NCBI RefSeq assembly: GCF_052119585.1
Contig: NZ_JBGQOJ010000015.1
Location: forward strand, 12,883-76,882
DNA: 64,000 nt
Source of the DNA: JBGQOJ01 sp052119585
GTDB lineage: Bacteria > Pseudomonadota > Alphaproteobacteria > Rhodobacterales > Rhodobacteraceae
Direction of reading: 5' to 3'
The notes beneath the pieces were generated by a model, which did no database searches, was not told the DNA's origin, and saw only the letters and a program-made list of their open reading frames with translations. This document shows, piece by piece, positions 7,734-16,718 of the stretch. The position numbers and the translations under genes were made by a program. Every line of letters starts with the position of its first letter. Position 1 is the first letter of the stretch.

Positions 7734-9410
7734 TTACTTGTCGCCCTTCAGAGCCGCGCCAAGGATATCACCCAAGGACGCACCGGAATCGGACGAGCCA
7801 TACTGCTCGACGGCTTCCTTCTCTTCTGCGATCTCGCGTGCCTTGATCGACAGACCAAGACGGCGGGTTTTCGCATCGACGTTGGTCACGCGCGCGTCGA
7901 CCTTGTCGCCTACGCCGAAACGCTCCGGGCGCTGCTCGGCACGGTCACGGGACAGATCGGAACGACGAATGAAGGATTTCATGCCCTCATACTCGACCTC
8001 GACGCCGCCCTCTTCGATCGCCGTCACGGTGACGGTGACGATGGAACCGCGCTTGACGCCATCAGTGGCACCCGCGAACGGATCGTCGCCCAGTGCTTTG
8101 ACGGACAGGCTGATACGCTCTTTCTCGACGTCCACTTCGGTTACCACGGCGCGAACCATGTTGCCCTTGTGGTAATCGCCGATCACGTCCTCGCCACGGC
8201 CTTCCCATGTCAGATCCGACAGGTGAACCATGCCGTCGATGTCGGAATCGAGACCAATGAACAGACCGAATTCGGTGATGTTCTTGACTTCGCCTTCGAC
8301 TTCGGTGCCGACGGGGTGTGTTTCTGCAAACACTTCCCATGGGTTGCGCATGGTCTGCTTGAGACCAAGGGAAACGCGACGCTTGGACGGATCGATTTCC
8401 AGAACCATGACTTCGACTTCCTGGCTTGTCGAAACGATCTTGCCGGGATGCACGTTCTTTTTGGTCCAGGACATTTCGGAAACGTGAACCAGACCTTCGA
8501 CACCGGGCTCCAACTCGACGAATGCGCCGTAGTCGGTGATGTTCGTGACACGGCCTTTGTGCACCGATTCCAGCGGGAATTTCGCCTCAACGGCATCCCA
8601 TGGATCGGACTGCAACTGCTTCATGCCAAGGCTGATGCGGTGCGTCTCTTTGTTGATCTTGATCACCTGAACCTTGATCGTCTCGCCGATCGTCAGGATC
8701 TCGGAGGGGTGGTTCACGCGACGCCATGCCATGTCGGTGACGTGCAGCAGGCCGTCAACGCCGCCCAGATCGACGAATGCGCCGTACTCGGTGATGTTCT
8801 TGACGACGCCATCAACGGTCTGACCTTCGGTCAGATTGCCGATGACTTCTGCACGCTGCTCGGCACGCGATTCTTCAAGGATCGCACGACGCGAAACAAC
8901 GATGTTGCCACGACGACGGTCCATTTTCAGAATCTGGAACGGCTGCTTCAGACCCATAAGCGGGCCCGCGTCGCGCACGGGCCGCACATCGACCTGAGAG
9001 CCGGGAAGGAACGCAACAGCGCCGCCCAGATCAACGGTAAAGCCGCCTTTGACACGACCAAAGATTGCGCCGTCGACGCGGATCTCTTGCTCGTAAGCTT
9101 TTTCCAGACGGTCCCAGGCCTCTTCACGGCGCGCTTTGTCGCGGCTGATAGAGGCTTCGCCGCGGGAGTTCTCGACACGGTCAAGGAACACCTCGACCTC
9201 GTCGCCCACTTTGAGTTCCGCTTCTTCGCCTGGATTAGCGAATTCTTTCAGATCAACGCGGCCTTCCATTTTGTAGCCGACGTCGATGATGGCCTGACCC
9301 GCTTCAATCGCGATGACGCGGCCTTTGACAACAGAACCCTCTTCGGGTGTGTCAATCTCAAAGCTTTCCTTAAGAAGAGCTTCAAATTCGTCCATAGATG
9401 CTAGTGCCAT
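7734..9410 (-). CDS. rpsA: 30S ribosomal protein S1
   Basis: A 558-residue protein with six S1 (OB-fold) RNA-binding repeats. The later ones are easy to see from recurring V-x-N-I-T-(D/E)-(Y/F)-G-(A/L)-F-(V/I) blocks followed by G-L-(L/V)-H-V-(T/S)-(D/E)-M. It binds mRNA leaders at the small subunit. The ATG at 9410 is preceded by AAGGAAAT; an internal ATG at 9395 is a possible alternative. It follows aroA-cmk on the same strand, the common cmk-rpsA neighbourhood, with a terminator in the gap between cmk and rpsA. Confidence 0.98.
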   Translation of the reverse strand: MALASMDEFEALLKESFEIDTPEEGSVVKGRVIAIEAGQAIIDVGYKMEGRVDLKEFANPGEEAELKVGDEVEVFLDRVENSRGEASISRDKARREEAWDRLEKAYEQEIRVDGAIFGRVKGGFTVDLGGAVAFLPGSQVDVRPVRDAGPLMGLKQPFQILKMDRRRGNIVVSRRAILEESRAEQRAEVIGNLTEGQTVDGVVKNITEYGAFVDLGGVDGLLHVTDMAWRRVNHPSEILTIGETIKVQVIKINKETHRISLGMKQLQSDPWDAVEAKFPLESVHKGRVTNITDYGAFVELEPGVEGLVHVSEMSWTKKNVHPGKIVSTSQEVEVMVLEIDPSKRRVSLGLKQTMRNPWEVFAETHPVGTEVEGEVKNITEFGLFIGLDSDIDGMVHLSDLTWEGRGEDVIGDYHKGNMVRAVVTEVDVEKERISLSVKALGDDPFAGATDGVKRGSIVTVTVTAIEEGGVEVEYEGMKSFIRRSDLSRDRAEQRPERFGVGDKVDARVTNVDAKTRRLGLSIKAREIAEEKEAVEQYGSSDSGASLGDILGAALKGDK

Positions 9411-9500
9411 GTGGTCTTGATTTCCTTTTCGTTCGTTATTTTTCTGGCCATGCGGTTGTCTCCGCCGGTCTTGGGATTCGGTTGGTCAAAGCGACGCCAG

Positions 9501-9535
9501 AAAAACAAACAGAAGGGCCGGTGGAAACCGACCCT
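9501..9535 (-). terminator. Terminator between cmk and rpsA
   Basis: The arms AGGGTCGGT and ACCGGCCCT on the minus strand (plus 9514-9535, one G-U pair) are followed by a T-rich run (plus 9501-9510 is A-rich). It would end aroA-cmk transcripts and implies that rpsA has its own promoter within 9411-9500, or partial readthrough. Confidence 0.7.
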
Positions 9536-9622
9536 GCTCTGATGCTCTGGTTCGTGGCTGTCACCGCCACTTCAACAGTCGCGCGTATAGGGCAATTCCT
9601 GCAAAGGATCAAGAGTGGAGAG

Positions 9623-10243
9623 TCATTCGGGGTCTGGTCCCCGCACCCGCTCGACCTCTGCGATCGCGGCCGCCACCGCCGCTGCGATGCCCATCCCCGA
9701 GGTATCCAGAACCACGGCATCCTCTGCGGGCTTCAACGGGGCTGTCGCCCGCTCGCTGTCGCGCGCGTCGCGTTCACGCAGATCGGCCAGCACACCCTCA
9801 CGCGTCACATCGGCGCCATTGCCGGACAGTTCCAGAAAGCGCCGCTCTGCCCGCACCGCATCATTGGCGGTCACATAAAGCTTTACGTCGGCATCGGGGC
9901 AAATCACCGTTCCGATGTCGCGCCCGTCCAGCACCGCGCCGCCCATCCGGGCCGCAAACGCGTGCTGGAAATCGACCAAAGCCGCCCGTACCTCTGGTAT
10001 CGCGGCCACCTTGCTGGCGGCCTGTGCCACCGCAGCTGTCCGCAGGTCATCACGCTGCAAATCCTCCGCCGTCAGCGTCCGGGCCGCATCCAAAGGGGCC
10101 TCGCCCTCCAGAACCCGCCGCCCGGTGGCGCGATACAGCAGGCCCGTGTCCAGATGGGCAAACCCGAAATGGGCCGCGACAGCCTTGGAAATCGTGCCTT
10201 TGCCCGCCGCCGCCGGCCCGTCTATCGCAACGGTGAACCTCAC
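9623..10243 (-). CDS. cmk: Cytidylate kinase
   Basis: A 206-residue (d)CMP kinase that makes CDP for nucleic acid and lipid synthesis. The P-loop G-P-A-A-A-G-K-G-T is at residues 9-17; the CMP-binding region contains D-G-R-D-I-G-T-V-I-C-P and the LID segment R-D-A-R-D-S-E-R. The start is GTG, overlapping the aroA stop by four bases (GTGA), so translation is coupled to aroA. Confidence 0.96.
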   Translation of the reverse strand: MRFTVAIDGPAAAGKGTISKAVAAHFGFAHLDTGLLYRATGRRVLEGEAPLDAARTLTAEDLQRDDLRTAAVAQAASKVAAIPEVRAALVDFQHAFAARMGGAVLDGRDIGTVICPDADVKLYVTANDAVRAERRFLELSGNGADVTREGVLADLRERDARDSERATAPLKPAEDAVVLDTSGMGIAAAVAAAIAEVERVRGPDPE

Positions 10244-11589
10244 GCGCCCACGCGCTCCAGCCTGGCACCAAGCCGCGTCATCAGCGGCTCGAAGATCGGG
10301 AATGAGGTCACGATCGGCCCCGCGTCATCAACCGAGACCGGCGCGACCGACGCCATTCCCAGACACATGAAAGACATCGCGATCCGGTGATCTAGGAAGG
10401 TCGCCGCCACACCGCCGCCGGGCACATCGCGCCCCATGCCATGCACGGTCATTGTGTCCTCGGTCTCGTCCACGGTGACGCCATTGGCGCGCAGGCCTTT
10501 GACCATCGCGTCGATCCGGTCACATTCCTTCACACGCAATTCCTTGACGCCCAGCATCACGGTTTTGCCCGAGGCAAAGCTGGCAACAACCGACAGGATC
10601 GGGAATTCGTCGATCATCGATGCCGCCCGCTCCGGCGGCACCTCTACCCCGTGCAACCCAGCCGAAAACCGCGCCCGAAGGTCGGCCATAGGCTCGCCCC
10701 CCTCGATGCGCTCGTTCTCGTAGGTCAGGTCGGCCCCCATCTCGCGCAGCGTGGTGAACAGGCCCGCGCGGGTCGGGTTCAGGCCGATATTCGGGATCAG
10801 CACATCCGACCCCTCGACAATGATCGCGGCGCAAACCGGAAACGCCGCCGACGACGGATCACGCGGCACGGTGATCACCTGCGGCTGCAACTCGGGCTGG
10901 CCGGTCAGGGTAATCACGCGACCCTCGTCCGTTTGCTCTACCGTCACTTCGGCGCCAAAGCCCGCCAGCATCCGCTCTGTGTGGTCGCGCGTTGCCTCTT
11001 TCTCGATCACCACCGTTTTTCCCGGCGCATTCAGCCCTGCCAGCAAAACCGCCGATTTCACCTGCGCCGATGGCACCGGCACGACATAGCGCACAGGAAC
11101 AGGCTGCGCCGCGCCGACGATGGTCATCGGCAGGCGTCCACCCTTGCGCCCGACGGCAACCGCACCGAACAGCGCAAGCGGGTCGGTCACCCGGCCCATC
11201 GGCCGCTTGCGCAGGCTTGCATCGCCGGTAAATGTCGCGGTGATCGGCGATGTCGCCATCGCCCCCATGATCAGCCGCACGCCGGTGCCGGCATTGCCGC
11301 AATCAATCACATTCTCCGGCTCTGCAAATCCACCGACACCGACCCCGCGCACGGCCCATTCGCCCGCCCCCAGATGGTCCACCTCGGCCCCGAAGGCCTG
11401 CATGGCTTTGGCTGTATCCAGAACATCCTGACCTTCCAGCAGCCCCGAAATCCGCGTTTCGCCCATGGCCATCGCGCCAAGGATCAACGACCGATGAGAG
11501 ATCGACTTGTCCCCCGGCACATCCGCCACGCCGGTCAGCGGGCCGCATTTGCGGGACGTCATGGGAATAGGGGTGCCGTGGCCAGACAT
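10240..11589 (-). CDS. aroA: 3-phosphoshikimate 1-carboxyvinyltransferase (EPSP synthase)
   Basis: A 449-residue enzyme that joins phosphoenolpyruvate to shikimate 3-phosphate in the shikimate pathway. Motifs include D-K-S-I-S-H-R-S near residue 24, G-N-A-G-T-G near 99, and R-V-K-E-C-D-R-I late in the chain. The segment around residue 100 (G-N-A-G-T-G-V-R-L-M-G-A-M) looks like the second large class found in rhizobia and Rhodobacter relatives. The ATG follows GAGG. It overlaps cmk by four bases. Confidence 0.97.
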   Translation of the reverse strand: MSGHGTPIPMTSRKCGPLTGVADVPGDKSISHRSLILGAMAMGETRISGLLEGQDVLDTAKAMQAFGAEVDHLGAGEWAVRGVGVGGFAEPENVIDCGNAGTGVRLIMGAMATSPITATFTGDASLRKRPMGRVTDPLALFGAVAVGRKGGRLPMTIVGAAQPVPVRYVVPVPSAQVKSAVLLAGLNAPGKTVVIEKEATRDHTERMLAGFGAEVTVEQTDEGRVITLTGQPELQPQVITVPRDPSSAAFPVCAAIIVEGSDVLIPNIGLNPTRAGLFTTLREMGADLTYENERIEGGEPMADLRARFSAGLHGVEVPPERAASMIDEFPILSVVASFASGKTVMLGVKELRVKECDRIDAMVKGLRANGVTVDETEDTMTVHGMGRDVPGGGVAATFLDHRIAMSFMCLGMASVAPVSVDDAGPIVTSFPIFEPLMTRLGARLERVGA

Positions 11590-11694
11590 GGTAAATCCTC
11601 GATTCAGGGTCAGACGCGTGATACCGGATGCGCCCCGCCCGGTCCATCGCAGAAACAGGCCCTACTTTGTTCTAAAAATACTCGAAACCCGCGA

Positions 11695-12423
11695 TCACAG
11701 CCGCCGGAACGTCAGATAATGCGGCACACGGTCCTCACGCAGGGCTTTTTGCTCGTATCGGGTGGAATACCAGTCTGCCCAAGGCTTGCGCCAATCCTCG
11801 GGGCCTTCGGCCAGCCACTCGAAATCATCGCGCGGGATCATTTCCTGCATCGTCTGGCGCACATAGTCCGGTATATCTGTCGCCACCCGGAAAATCGCGC
11901 CCGGCTTCAGCACGCGCGCCAACGGGTCCAGATATTCTCTGGTTACAAAGCGTCGGCGGTGGTGGCGTTTTTTGGGCCAGGGATCGGGATAGAGCAGAAA
12001 CGCGCGGCCTATGCTGGCGTCCGGCAGCACGTCGAACAGATCCCGCACATCGCCCGGATGCACCAGCAGGTTATCCCCGCCTGCCTCGCGCACTTTTCCC
12101 AGCAGCATGGCGACCCCGTTGATGAACGGTTCCGCCCCGATAAAGCCGACATCGGGATTGCGCCCGGCCTGATGCACCAGATGCTCGCCGCCACCAAATC
12201 CGATCTCGACCCAGACATCGCGATCACCGAACAAGTGCCGCAGGTCCAGCGGGTTGCGCTCGGGGTTCTCTTCCCAGGTCACGCCGCCCAGCGTCAGCTC
12301 TTCCAGATCCTCTGCCAGAAACTCTTTCTGGCTGTCGCGCAGGGTCTTGCCCGCCAAGCGACCATAGAAATTGCGCCATGGCGCACCAGAGGCATGCTGT
12401 TTTCGGTTTGGTTTGTCAGACAT
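11695..12423 (-). CDS. trmB: tRNA (guanine-N7-)-methyltransferase
   Basis: A 242-residue SAM-dependent enzyme that makes m7G46 in tRNA. The SAM-binding loop is V-E-I-G-F-G-G-G-E-H near residue 75, and the catalytic region reads L-Y-P-D-P-W-P-K-K-R-H-H-R-R-R-F, diagnostic of TrmB. The ATG at 12423 gives M-S-D-K-P-N-R; the longer frame runs through the metK terminator and was rejected. It lies after metK, but a strong terminator separates them. Confidence 0.96.
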   Translation of the reverse strand: MSDKPNRKQHASGAPWRNFYGRLAGKTLRDSQKEFLAEDLEELTLGGVTWEENPERNPLDLRHLFGDRDVWVEIGFGGGEHLVHQAGRNPDVGFIGAEPFINGVAMLLGKVREAGGDNLLVHPGDVRDLFDVLPDASIGRAFLLYPDPWPKKRHHRRRFVTREYLDPLARVLKPGAIFRVATDIPDYVRQTMQEMIPRDDFEWLAEGPEDWRKPWADWYSTRYEQKALREDRVPHYLTFRRL

Positions 12424-12428
12424 GAAAC

Positions 12429-12459
12429 GCAAAAGCCCCGCAAGATCGTTGCGGGGCTT
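12429..12459 (-). terminator. Terminator after metK
   Basis: Perfect 11-bp arms AAGCCCCGCAA (12433-12443) and TTGCGGGGCTT (12449-12459), followed on the minus strand by TTTT. It lies six bases before the trmB start, so trmB expression needs readthrough or a promoter inside metK. Confidence 0.9.
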
Positions 12460-12500
12460 CTGGATCAAGTCAGGGTGCAGGGTCAACCCCTGGAGGGGCC

Positions 12501-13682
12501 TTAGACGGCTTTCTTCAGCGCCTCGGCCAGATCGGTGCGTTCCCAACTGAAACCGCCATCGGCCTCTGGCGCGCGGCCAAAGTGGCCATAGGCAGAGGTC
12601 CGGCTGTAGATCGGGCGGTTCAGACCCAGATGCGTGCGGATACCCCGCGGGGTCAGGTCCATCACCTGGGCGACGGCGCGTTCGATATCTTCCTCGCGCA
12701 CTTCGCCGGTGCCATGGGTGTCGGCATAGATCGACAGCGGCTTGGCCACGCCGATCGCATAGGACAGCTGGATCGTGCAGCGCGTCGCCATACCCGATGC
12801 CACCACATTCTTCGCCAGATAGCGCGCAGCATAGGCGGCAGAGCGGTCGACCTTTGTCGGATCTTTACCCGAGAACGCGCCGCCACCATGCGGGGCGGCG
12901 CCGCCGTAGGTGTCGACGATGATCTTGCGGCCCGTCAGACCCGCATCGCCATCCGGCCCGCCGATCACGAAAGTGCCGGTAGGGTTCACCCACCATTCGG
13001 TGTCTTCGGAAATCCAGCCCTCTGGCAGAACCTCGCGGATATAAGGCTCGACGATGGCGCGGATATCGGCGCTTGTCTGGCTTTCCAGCGCATGCTGCGT
13101 GGACAGCACGATCGAGGTCACGCCGACAGGCTTGCCGTTTTCATAGCGCAGCGACAGTTGCGACTTCGCATCGGGCCGCAGGGTCGGTTCCTGACCGGAT
13201 TTGCGCACCTCTGCCAGACGCTTCAGGATCGCGTGGGAATACAGGATCGGGGCCGGCATCAGTTCCGCCGTTTCATCCACGGCATAGCCGAACATGATGC
13301 CCTGATCGCCTGCGCCCTCGTCCTTGCCCGACGCCGCATCCACGCCCTGCGCGATATGCGCGGACTGCGGGTGCAGATAGTTCGACACCTCGACCGTGTT
13401 CCAGTGAAAGGCGTCCTGCTCGTATCCGATGTCCTTGATGCAATCGCGGGCGATCTGTTCGACCTTGCCCAGATACTCCGTCAATTTGGTCTTGTCCGAC
13501 AAACCGACTTCGCCGCCGATGACGACGCGGTTGGTGGTGGCGAAGGTCTCGCAGGCAACCCGCGCTTCTGGCTCTTCGGTTAGAAAAGCGTCCAGAACCG
13601 CATCGGAAATGCGGTCGCACAACTTATCGGGGTGCCCTTCGGAAACGGATTCCGAAGTGAAAATATAGTTCTGTCGTGACAT
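12501..13682 (-). CDS. metK: S-adenosylmethionine synthetase
   Basis: A 393-residue enzyme that makes SAM from methionine and ATP. The N-terminus F-T-S-E-S-V-S-E-G-H-P-D-K (ATP-binding His), E-G-A-G-D-Q-G-I-M-F-G and G-G-G-A-F-S-G-K-D-P-T-K-V-D-R-S-A-A-Y are signature blocks. The start region is controlled by a SAM/SAH-type riboswitch whose 3' strand includes the ribosome binding site, so feedback on translation is expected. Confidence 0.98.
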   Translation of the reverse strand: MSRQNYIFTSESVSEGHPDKLCDRISDAVLDAFLTEEPEARVACETFATTNRVVIGGEVGLSDKTKLTEYLGKVEQIARDCIKDIGYEQDAFHWNTVEVSNYLHPQSAHIAQGVDAASGKDEGAGDQGIMFGYAVDETAELMPAPILYSHAILKRLAEVRKSGQEPTLRPDAKSQLSLRYENGKPVGVTSIVLSTQHALESQTSADIRAIVEPYIREVLPEGWISEDTEWWVNPTGTFVIGGPDGDAGLTGRKIIVDTYGGAAPHGGGAFSGKDPTKVDRSAAYAARYLAKNVVASGMATRCTIQLSYAIGVAKPLSIYADTHGTGEVREEDIERAVAQVMDLTPRGIRTHLGLNRPIYSRTSAYGHFGRAPEADGGFSWERTDLAEALKKAV

Positions 13683-13687
13683 GAAAG

Positions 13688-13730
13688 TGCTCCAATGTGT
13701 AAATCCGCCACGTCAGGAAGCCGTTGTGGC
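13688..13730 (-). promoter_or_regulatory. SAM/SAH-type riboswitch in the metK leader
   Basis: Read on the minus strand, the leader has the stem GCCAC/GTGGC around the conserved core ACAACGGCUUCCUGACGUG. An A/U-rich joining stretch and AUUGGAGCA follow, and the GGAG is the metK ribosome binding site. This agrees in order and in nearly every conserved base with the compact SAM/SAH riboswitch described upstream of metK in Rhodobacterales. Ligand binding would close the pseudoknot over the ribosome site. Confidence 0.9.
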
Positions 13731-13768
13731 GGGTGCAGTCACGCGGATAGGGTCCGCAGCCCCCGGGG

Positions 13769-15289
13769 TCAATCGTTAAATCGGAACCGGACGCCCAACA
13801 AACCAAGTGCGCCCAGAATAAGCAACAGGATCAAGGGCGCATCGCCCGTCCGGCTGTAATATGTCGCAGGCAGCGCGGGCGGCAAGGGGCGGTCCAGCTT
13901 TCCCGCCACGTTCAGCGCCAGACTGCCCGTGACCCGCCCGCGGGCGTCGATCATCGCGGACACTCCGGTATTCGCGACACGCACCATCGGCAGGCCCTGC
14001 TCGATCGCCCGCATCCGGGCCTGTGCCAGATGCTGAAACGGGCCAGCAAGCCTGCCGAACCACGCATCGTTGGTCACCTGCAGCATCCAGTCGGGGCGTG
14101 CGGGGGCGGCATTGACGTCTTGCGGAAAGATCGCCTCGTAGCAGATCAGCGGCAGCACCCTGCCAAGCGTCCCCAGATCCAGCAATTCGGCGCCGGGGCC
14201 GGCTGAAAACCCGTATCCTTCGGCCTGCGCAAAGCTGCCGATGCCCAGACGCGACAGGATCGCGCCCTGCGGGATATATTCGCCGAACGGCACCAGATGG
14301 TATTTGTCGTATAGCTGCGTCACCGCCCCCGCCGGGTCGATCACGGCCAGACTGTTGTAGGCCAGCACACCCTCCTCGCGCAGAACGCCGAAGGCCACGG
14401 GGGCACCCTGCGCCGCCGATCCGATAACCGCCAGCGCATCCCCCGCATTGCCCAACCAATAGGGGATTGCGGTTTCAGGCCAGACCACCAGATCGGGGCG
14501 CGGGCCGTCCACAGCCGAGGTCAGGTCAAGCTGACGACGAAAGAACTCCGGCGCCAGATCGCGGTTCCATTTGTCGCGCTGCGGAACATTGGGCTGGACC
14601 ATGCGGATCACCGGCGCACCCGGCGCGATCGCAGGGCTGACCAATGACGCGCCCCAAAGGCCAAACGCGACCAGAACCGGCACAGGCGCAAGGGCCCAAA
14701 CCGGACCGCGCCGCAGCAGGACGGTTGAACAGGCAACCGCCAGCAGGGTCATGAACGTGATCCCGTGCGGCCCGATCACCGCGCCAAGCTGCGCTTGCGG
14801 GCTTTGCGTCCAGATGTAGCCGATCAAGGCCCAGGGGAAGCCGGTGAACGCATAAGACCGCAGCACCTCTGCCGCCGTCAGCAAAACCACAACGGCGGCA
14901 GCGCGGCTGACAACGCCGCGACCCAGCCAGTGCGACAGGCCAAAGGCCAGCCCCCAGAACAGCGCCAGACCGATCGACAAAAGCACCAAAGCAAAGGGCG
15001 CCATCCAGCCATGGCGGGCAATATCGACCAGAAACGGTTCGACGATCCAATGCAGCGAGACCGCGAAATATCCGGTGCCGCCAAGCCATCCGGTCACTGC
15101 AGCCTGGCGCGGGTTATCCGCCCGCAGCATCAGGGCAAACAACCCCGCAAACGCAAAAAGCGCCAGCCACGGCAGCGAAACAGGAACCTGCCCCGCAGCC
15201 GCAACGCCACCCGAAGCAACCGCCAGGCCCAGAACCTGCCAACGGGACCGCGCGGCGATCCATTCATCGGCCCGCCGCGCAAGGCTCAC
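13769..15289 (-). CDS. lnt: Apolipoprotein N-acyltransferase
   Basis: A 506-residue inner-membrane enzyme that adds the third acyl chain to lipoproteins. Six or so hydrophobic segments fill residues 15-200, followed by a periplasmic nitrilase-like domain. It contains V-V-W-P-E-T-A-I-P (catalytic Glu), a lysine in Y-D-K-Y-H-L-V-P-F-G-E-Y-I-P, and L-I-C-Y-E-A-I-F-P (nucleophile Cys). The GTG start overlaps the stop of the corC-like gene by four bases (GTGA). Confidence 0.97.
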   Translation of the reverse strand: MSLARRADEWIAARSRWQVLGLAVASGGVAAAGQVPVSLPWLALFAFAGLFALMLRADNPRQAAVTGWLGGTGYFAVSLHWIVEPFLVDIARHGWMAPFALVLLSIGLALFWGLAFGLSHWLGRGVVSRAAAVVVLLTAAEVLRSYAFTGFPWALIGYIWTQSPQAQLGAVIGPHGITFMTLLAVACSTVLLRRGPVWALAPVPVLVAFGLWGASLVSPAIAPGAPVIRMVQPNVPQRDKWNRDLAPEFFRRQLDLTSAVDGPRPDLVVWPETAIPYWLGNAGDALAVIGSAAQGAPVAFGVLREEGVLAYNSLAVIDPAGAVTQLYDKYHLVPFGEYIPQGAILSRLGIGSFAQAEGYGFSAGPGAELLDLGTLGRVLPLICYEAIFPQDVNAAPARPDWMLQVTNDAWFGRLAGPFQHLAQARMRAIEQGLPMVRVANTGVSAMIDARGRVTGSLALNVAGKLDRPLPPALPATYYSRTGDAPLILLLILGALGLLGVRFRFND

Positions 15290-16170
15290 TCTGCCGCCTG
15301 CCCCGGCAACCTGACGCGCAACCGCTTGATCCGGCGCGGGTCCGCCTCGACAACCTCGAATTCCGGCCCGTCAGGATGCTGCACGATCTCGCCCCGCGCC
15401 GGAACGCGGCCCGACAGCATAAAGACAAGACCACCCAGCGTGTCGATCTCTTCTTCGTCAATCTCGTCGTGGGCCGTCAGGTTCATGCCGATCTCGGCCT
15501 CGAAATCCTCCAGCGGGGCGCGCGCCTGCGCCAGATAGACACCGGGCTTTTCGCGGGTCCAATAGCGGCCCTCGGCGATGTCGTGTTCGTCCTCGATCTC
15601 TCCTAGAACCTGTTCGATCAGATCCTCTAGCGTCACAAGGCCGTCCACCCCACCGTATTCGTCGATCACCAAAGCCATGTGAATACGCTCTGCCTGCATC
15701 TTTTGCAGCAAGATCCCGATGGGCATAGAGGGGGGGGCGAACAAAAGCGGGCGCACCATCTTGCGCAGGTTATACCGGCCACCGGTCGCGTCGAACCCGT
15801 GCTTCAGCGCCAGATCTTTCAGGTGGACAAGGCCGATCGGTGTGTCCAGCGTCCCGCTGTAAACCGGCAACCGCGTCAGCCCGCTTTCGCGGAACACATT
15901 GACCAGATCGTCTTTTTTGATGTCCACGGGAACAGAGACGATCTCGACCTTCGGAATCGCCACATCCTCGACCCGCATGCGGCGCAGGTTGACCATGCCA
16001 AGCAAAAACGGCGTCGACGACACATAGGCCGCGTCACCGTTTCCACTCTCGTCATCACTGTTATTGGGACTCAAGGCATCGAAAATGCGGCCTAGAAAAC
16101 CGCGCTGCCTACTCTCGGTCGGGTCCTGCGCGCTAAGCGCTGCATTAGACCCCTCTTCAGAATCGCCCAT
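15286..16170 (-). CDS. CorC-like CBS-domain protein (hemolysin C family)
   Basis: A 294-residue cytoplasmic protein with two CBS domains (about 60-185) and a C-terminal transporter-associated CorC_HlyC domain (about 205-285). It lacks the membrane DUF21 part, as in CorC/YbeX. E. coli YbeX has links to magnesium/cobalt efflux and ribosome biology, so the role is not settled. The ATG at 16170 has GGAAAGG upstream. It sits in the conserved phoH-ybeY-corC-lnt order. Confidence 0.9.
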   Translation of the reverse strand: MGDSEEGSNAALSAQDPTESRQRGFLGRIFDALSPNNSDDESGNGDAAYVSSTPFLLGMVNLRRMRVEDVAIPKVEIVSVPVDIKKDDLVNVFRESGLTRLPVYSGTLDTPIGLVHLKDLALKHGFDATGGRYNLRKMVRPLLFAPPSMPIGILLQKMQAERIHMALVIDEYGGVDGLVTLEDLIEQVLGEIEDEHDIAEGRYWTREKPGVYLAQARAPLEDFEAEIGMNLTAHDEIDEEEIDTLGGLVFMLSGRVPARGEIVQHPDGPEFEVVEADPRRIKRLRVRLPGQAAE

Positions 16171-16214
16171 CTTTCCTTTCCAGATCTCAAAAAACGGCCG
16201 TAAATGGCCCTGTG

Positions 16215-16718
16215 TCAATATGGGTCGGGCACCCCGAGAGTTGCAAGTATCGCAACCTCTGTTCCCTCCATCAATGTCGCATCTTTTTCGTCAATGTGAT
16301 CATAACCCAACAAATGCAACACACCATGACACAAAAGATGCAGAACATGATGTCGCATCGGCCGCCCCGCATCGGCGGCTTCACGCGCGCAAGTCTCGTA
16401 GGCGATGGCAATATCGCCCAGTTCGACCAGCATGCCGCTTTTGTCCGGCGCGGGCAACTCGGGCGCTTCGCCTGCGTCCTCGGCTGCGCGTTCCTCTGAT
16501 GGCCAGGACAGCACGTTGGTCGGAACCGGCTTTCCCCGGAATTCGGTGTTCAGAACCGCGATCCGCGCATCGTCGCATCCCAGAAGGCTGATCTCGAACG
16601 CCTCGGGGTCCATGCCAAGATGGGTCAGGGTGGCCGCAGCGGCAAGATCGGCCAGCTCTTCCAGGCTGGCCTTTTCCCACTGATCGGCCTCGATCAGCGT
16701 ATCAACAAGATCAGACAT
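16215..16718 (-). CDS. ybeY: Endoribonuclease YbeY (rRNA maturation factor)
   Basis: A 167-residue zinc-dependent RNase involved in 16S rRNA 3'-end processing and ribosome quality control. The metal site H-G-V-L-H-L-L-G-Y-D-H is present near the C-terminus. The acidic insert around residues 75-95 is common in alphaproteobacteria. The ATG at 16718 overlaps the phoH end by eight bases, so the two are translationally coupled. Confidence 0.96.
   Translation of the reverse strand: MSDLVDTLIEADQWEKASLEELADLAAAATLTHLGMDPEAFEISLLGCDDARIAVLNTEFRGKPVPTNVLSWPSEERAAEDAGEAPELPAPDKSGMLVELGDIAIAYETCAREAADAGRPMRHHVLHLLCHGVLHLLGYDHIDEKDATLMEGTEVAILATLGVPDPY

Noticed and set aside
7728..9404. Open frame of 558 codons on the plus strand
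   Set aside because: It is exactly antisense to rpsA, of the same length, and its product has no family features. High-GC coding sequence often leaves such open antisense frames.
10441..12504. Open frame of 687 codons on the plus strand, the longest in the window
   Set aside because: It lies antisense across aroA and trmB, crosses their intergenic gap and the metK terminator, and is rich in His, Arg and Gln with no known motifs.
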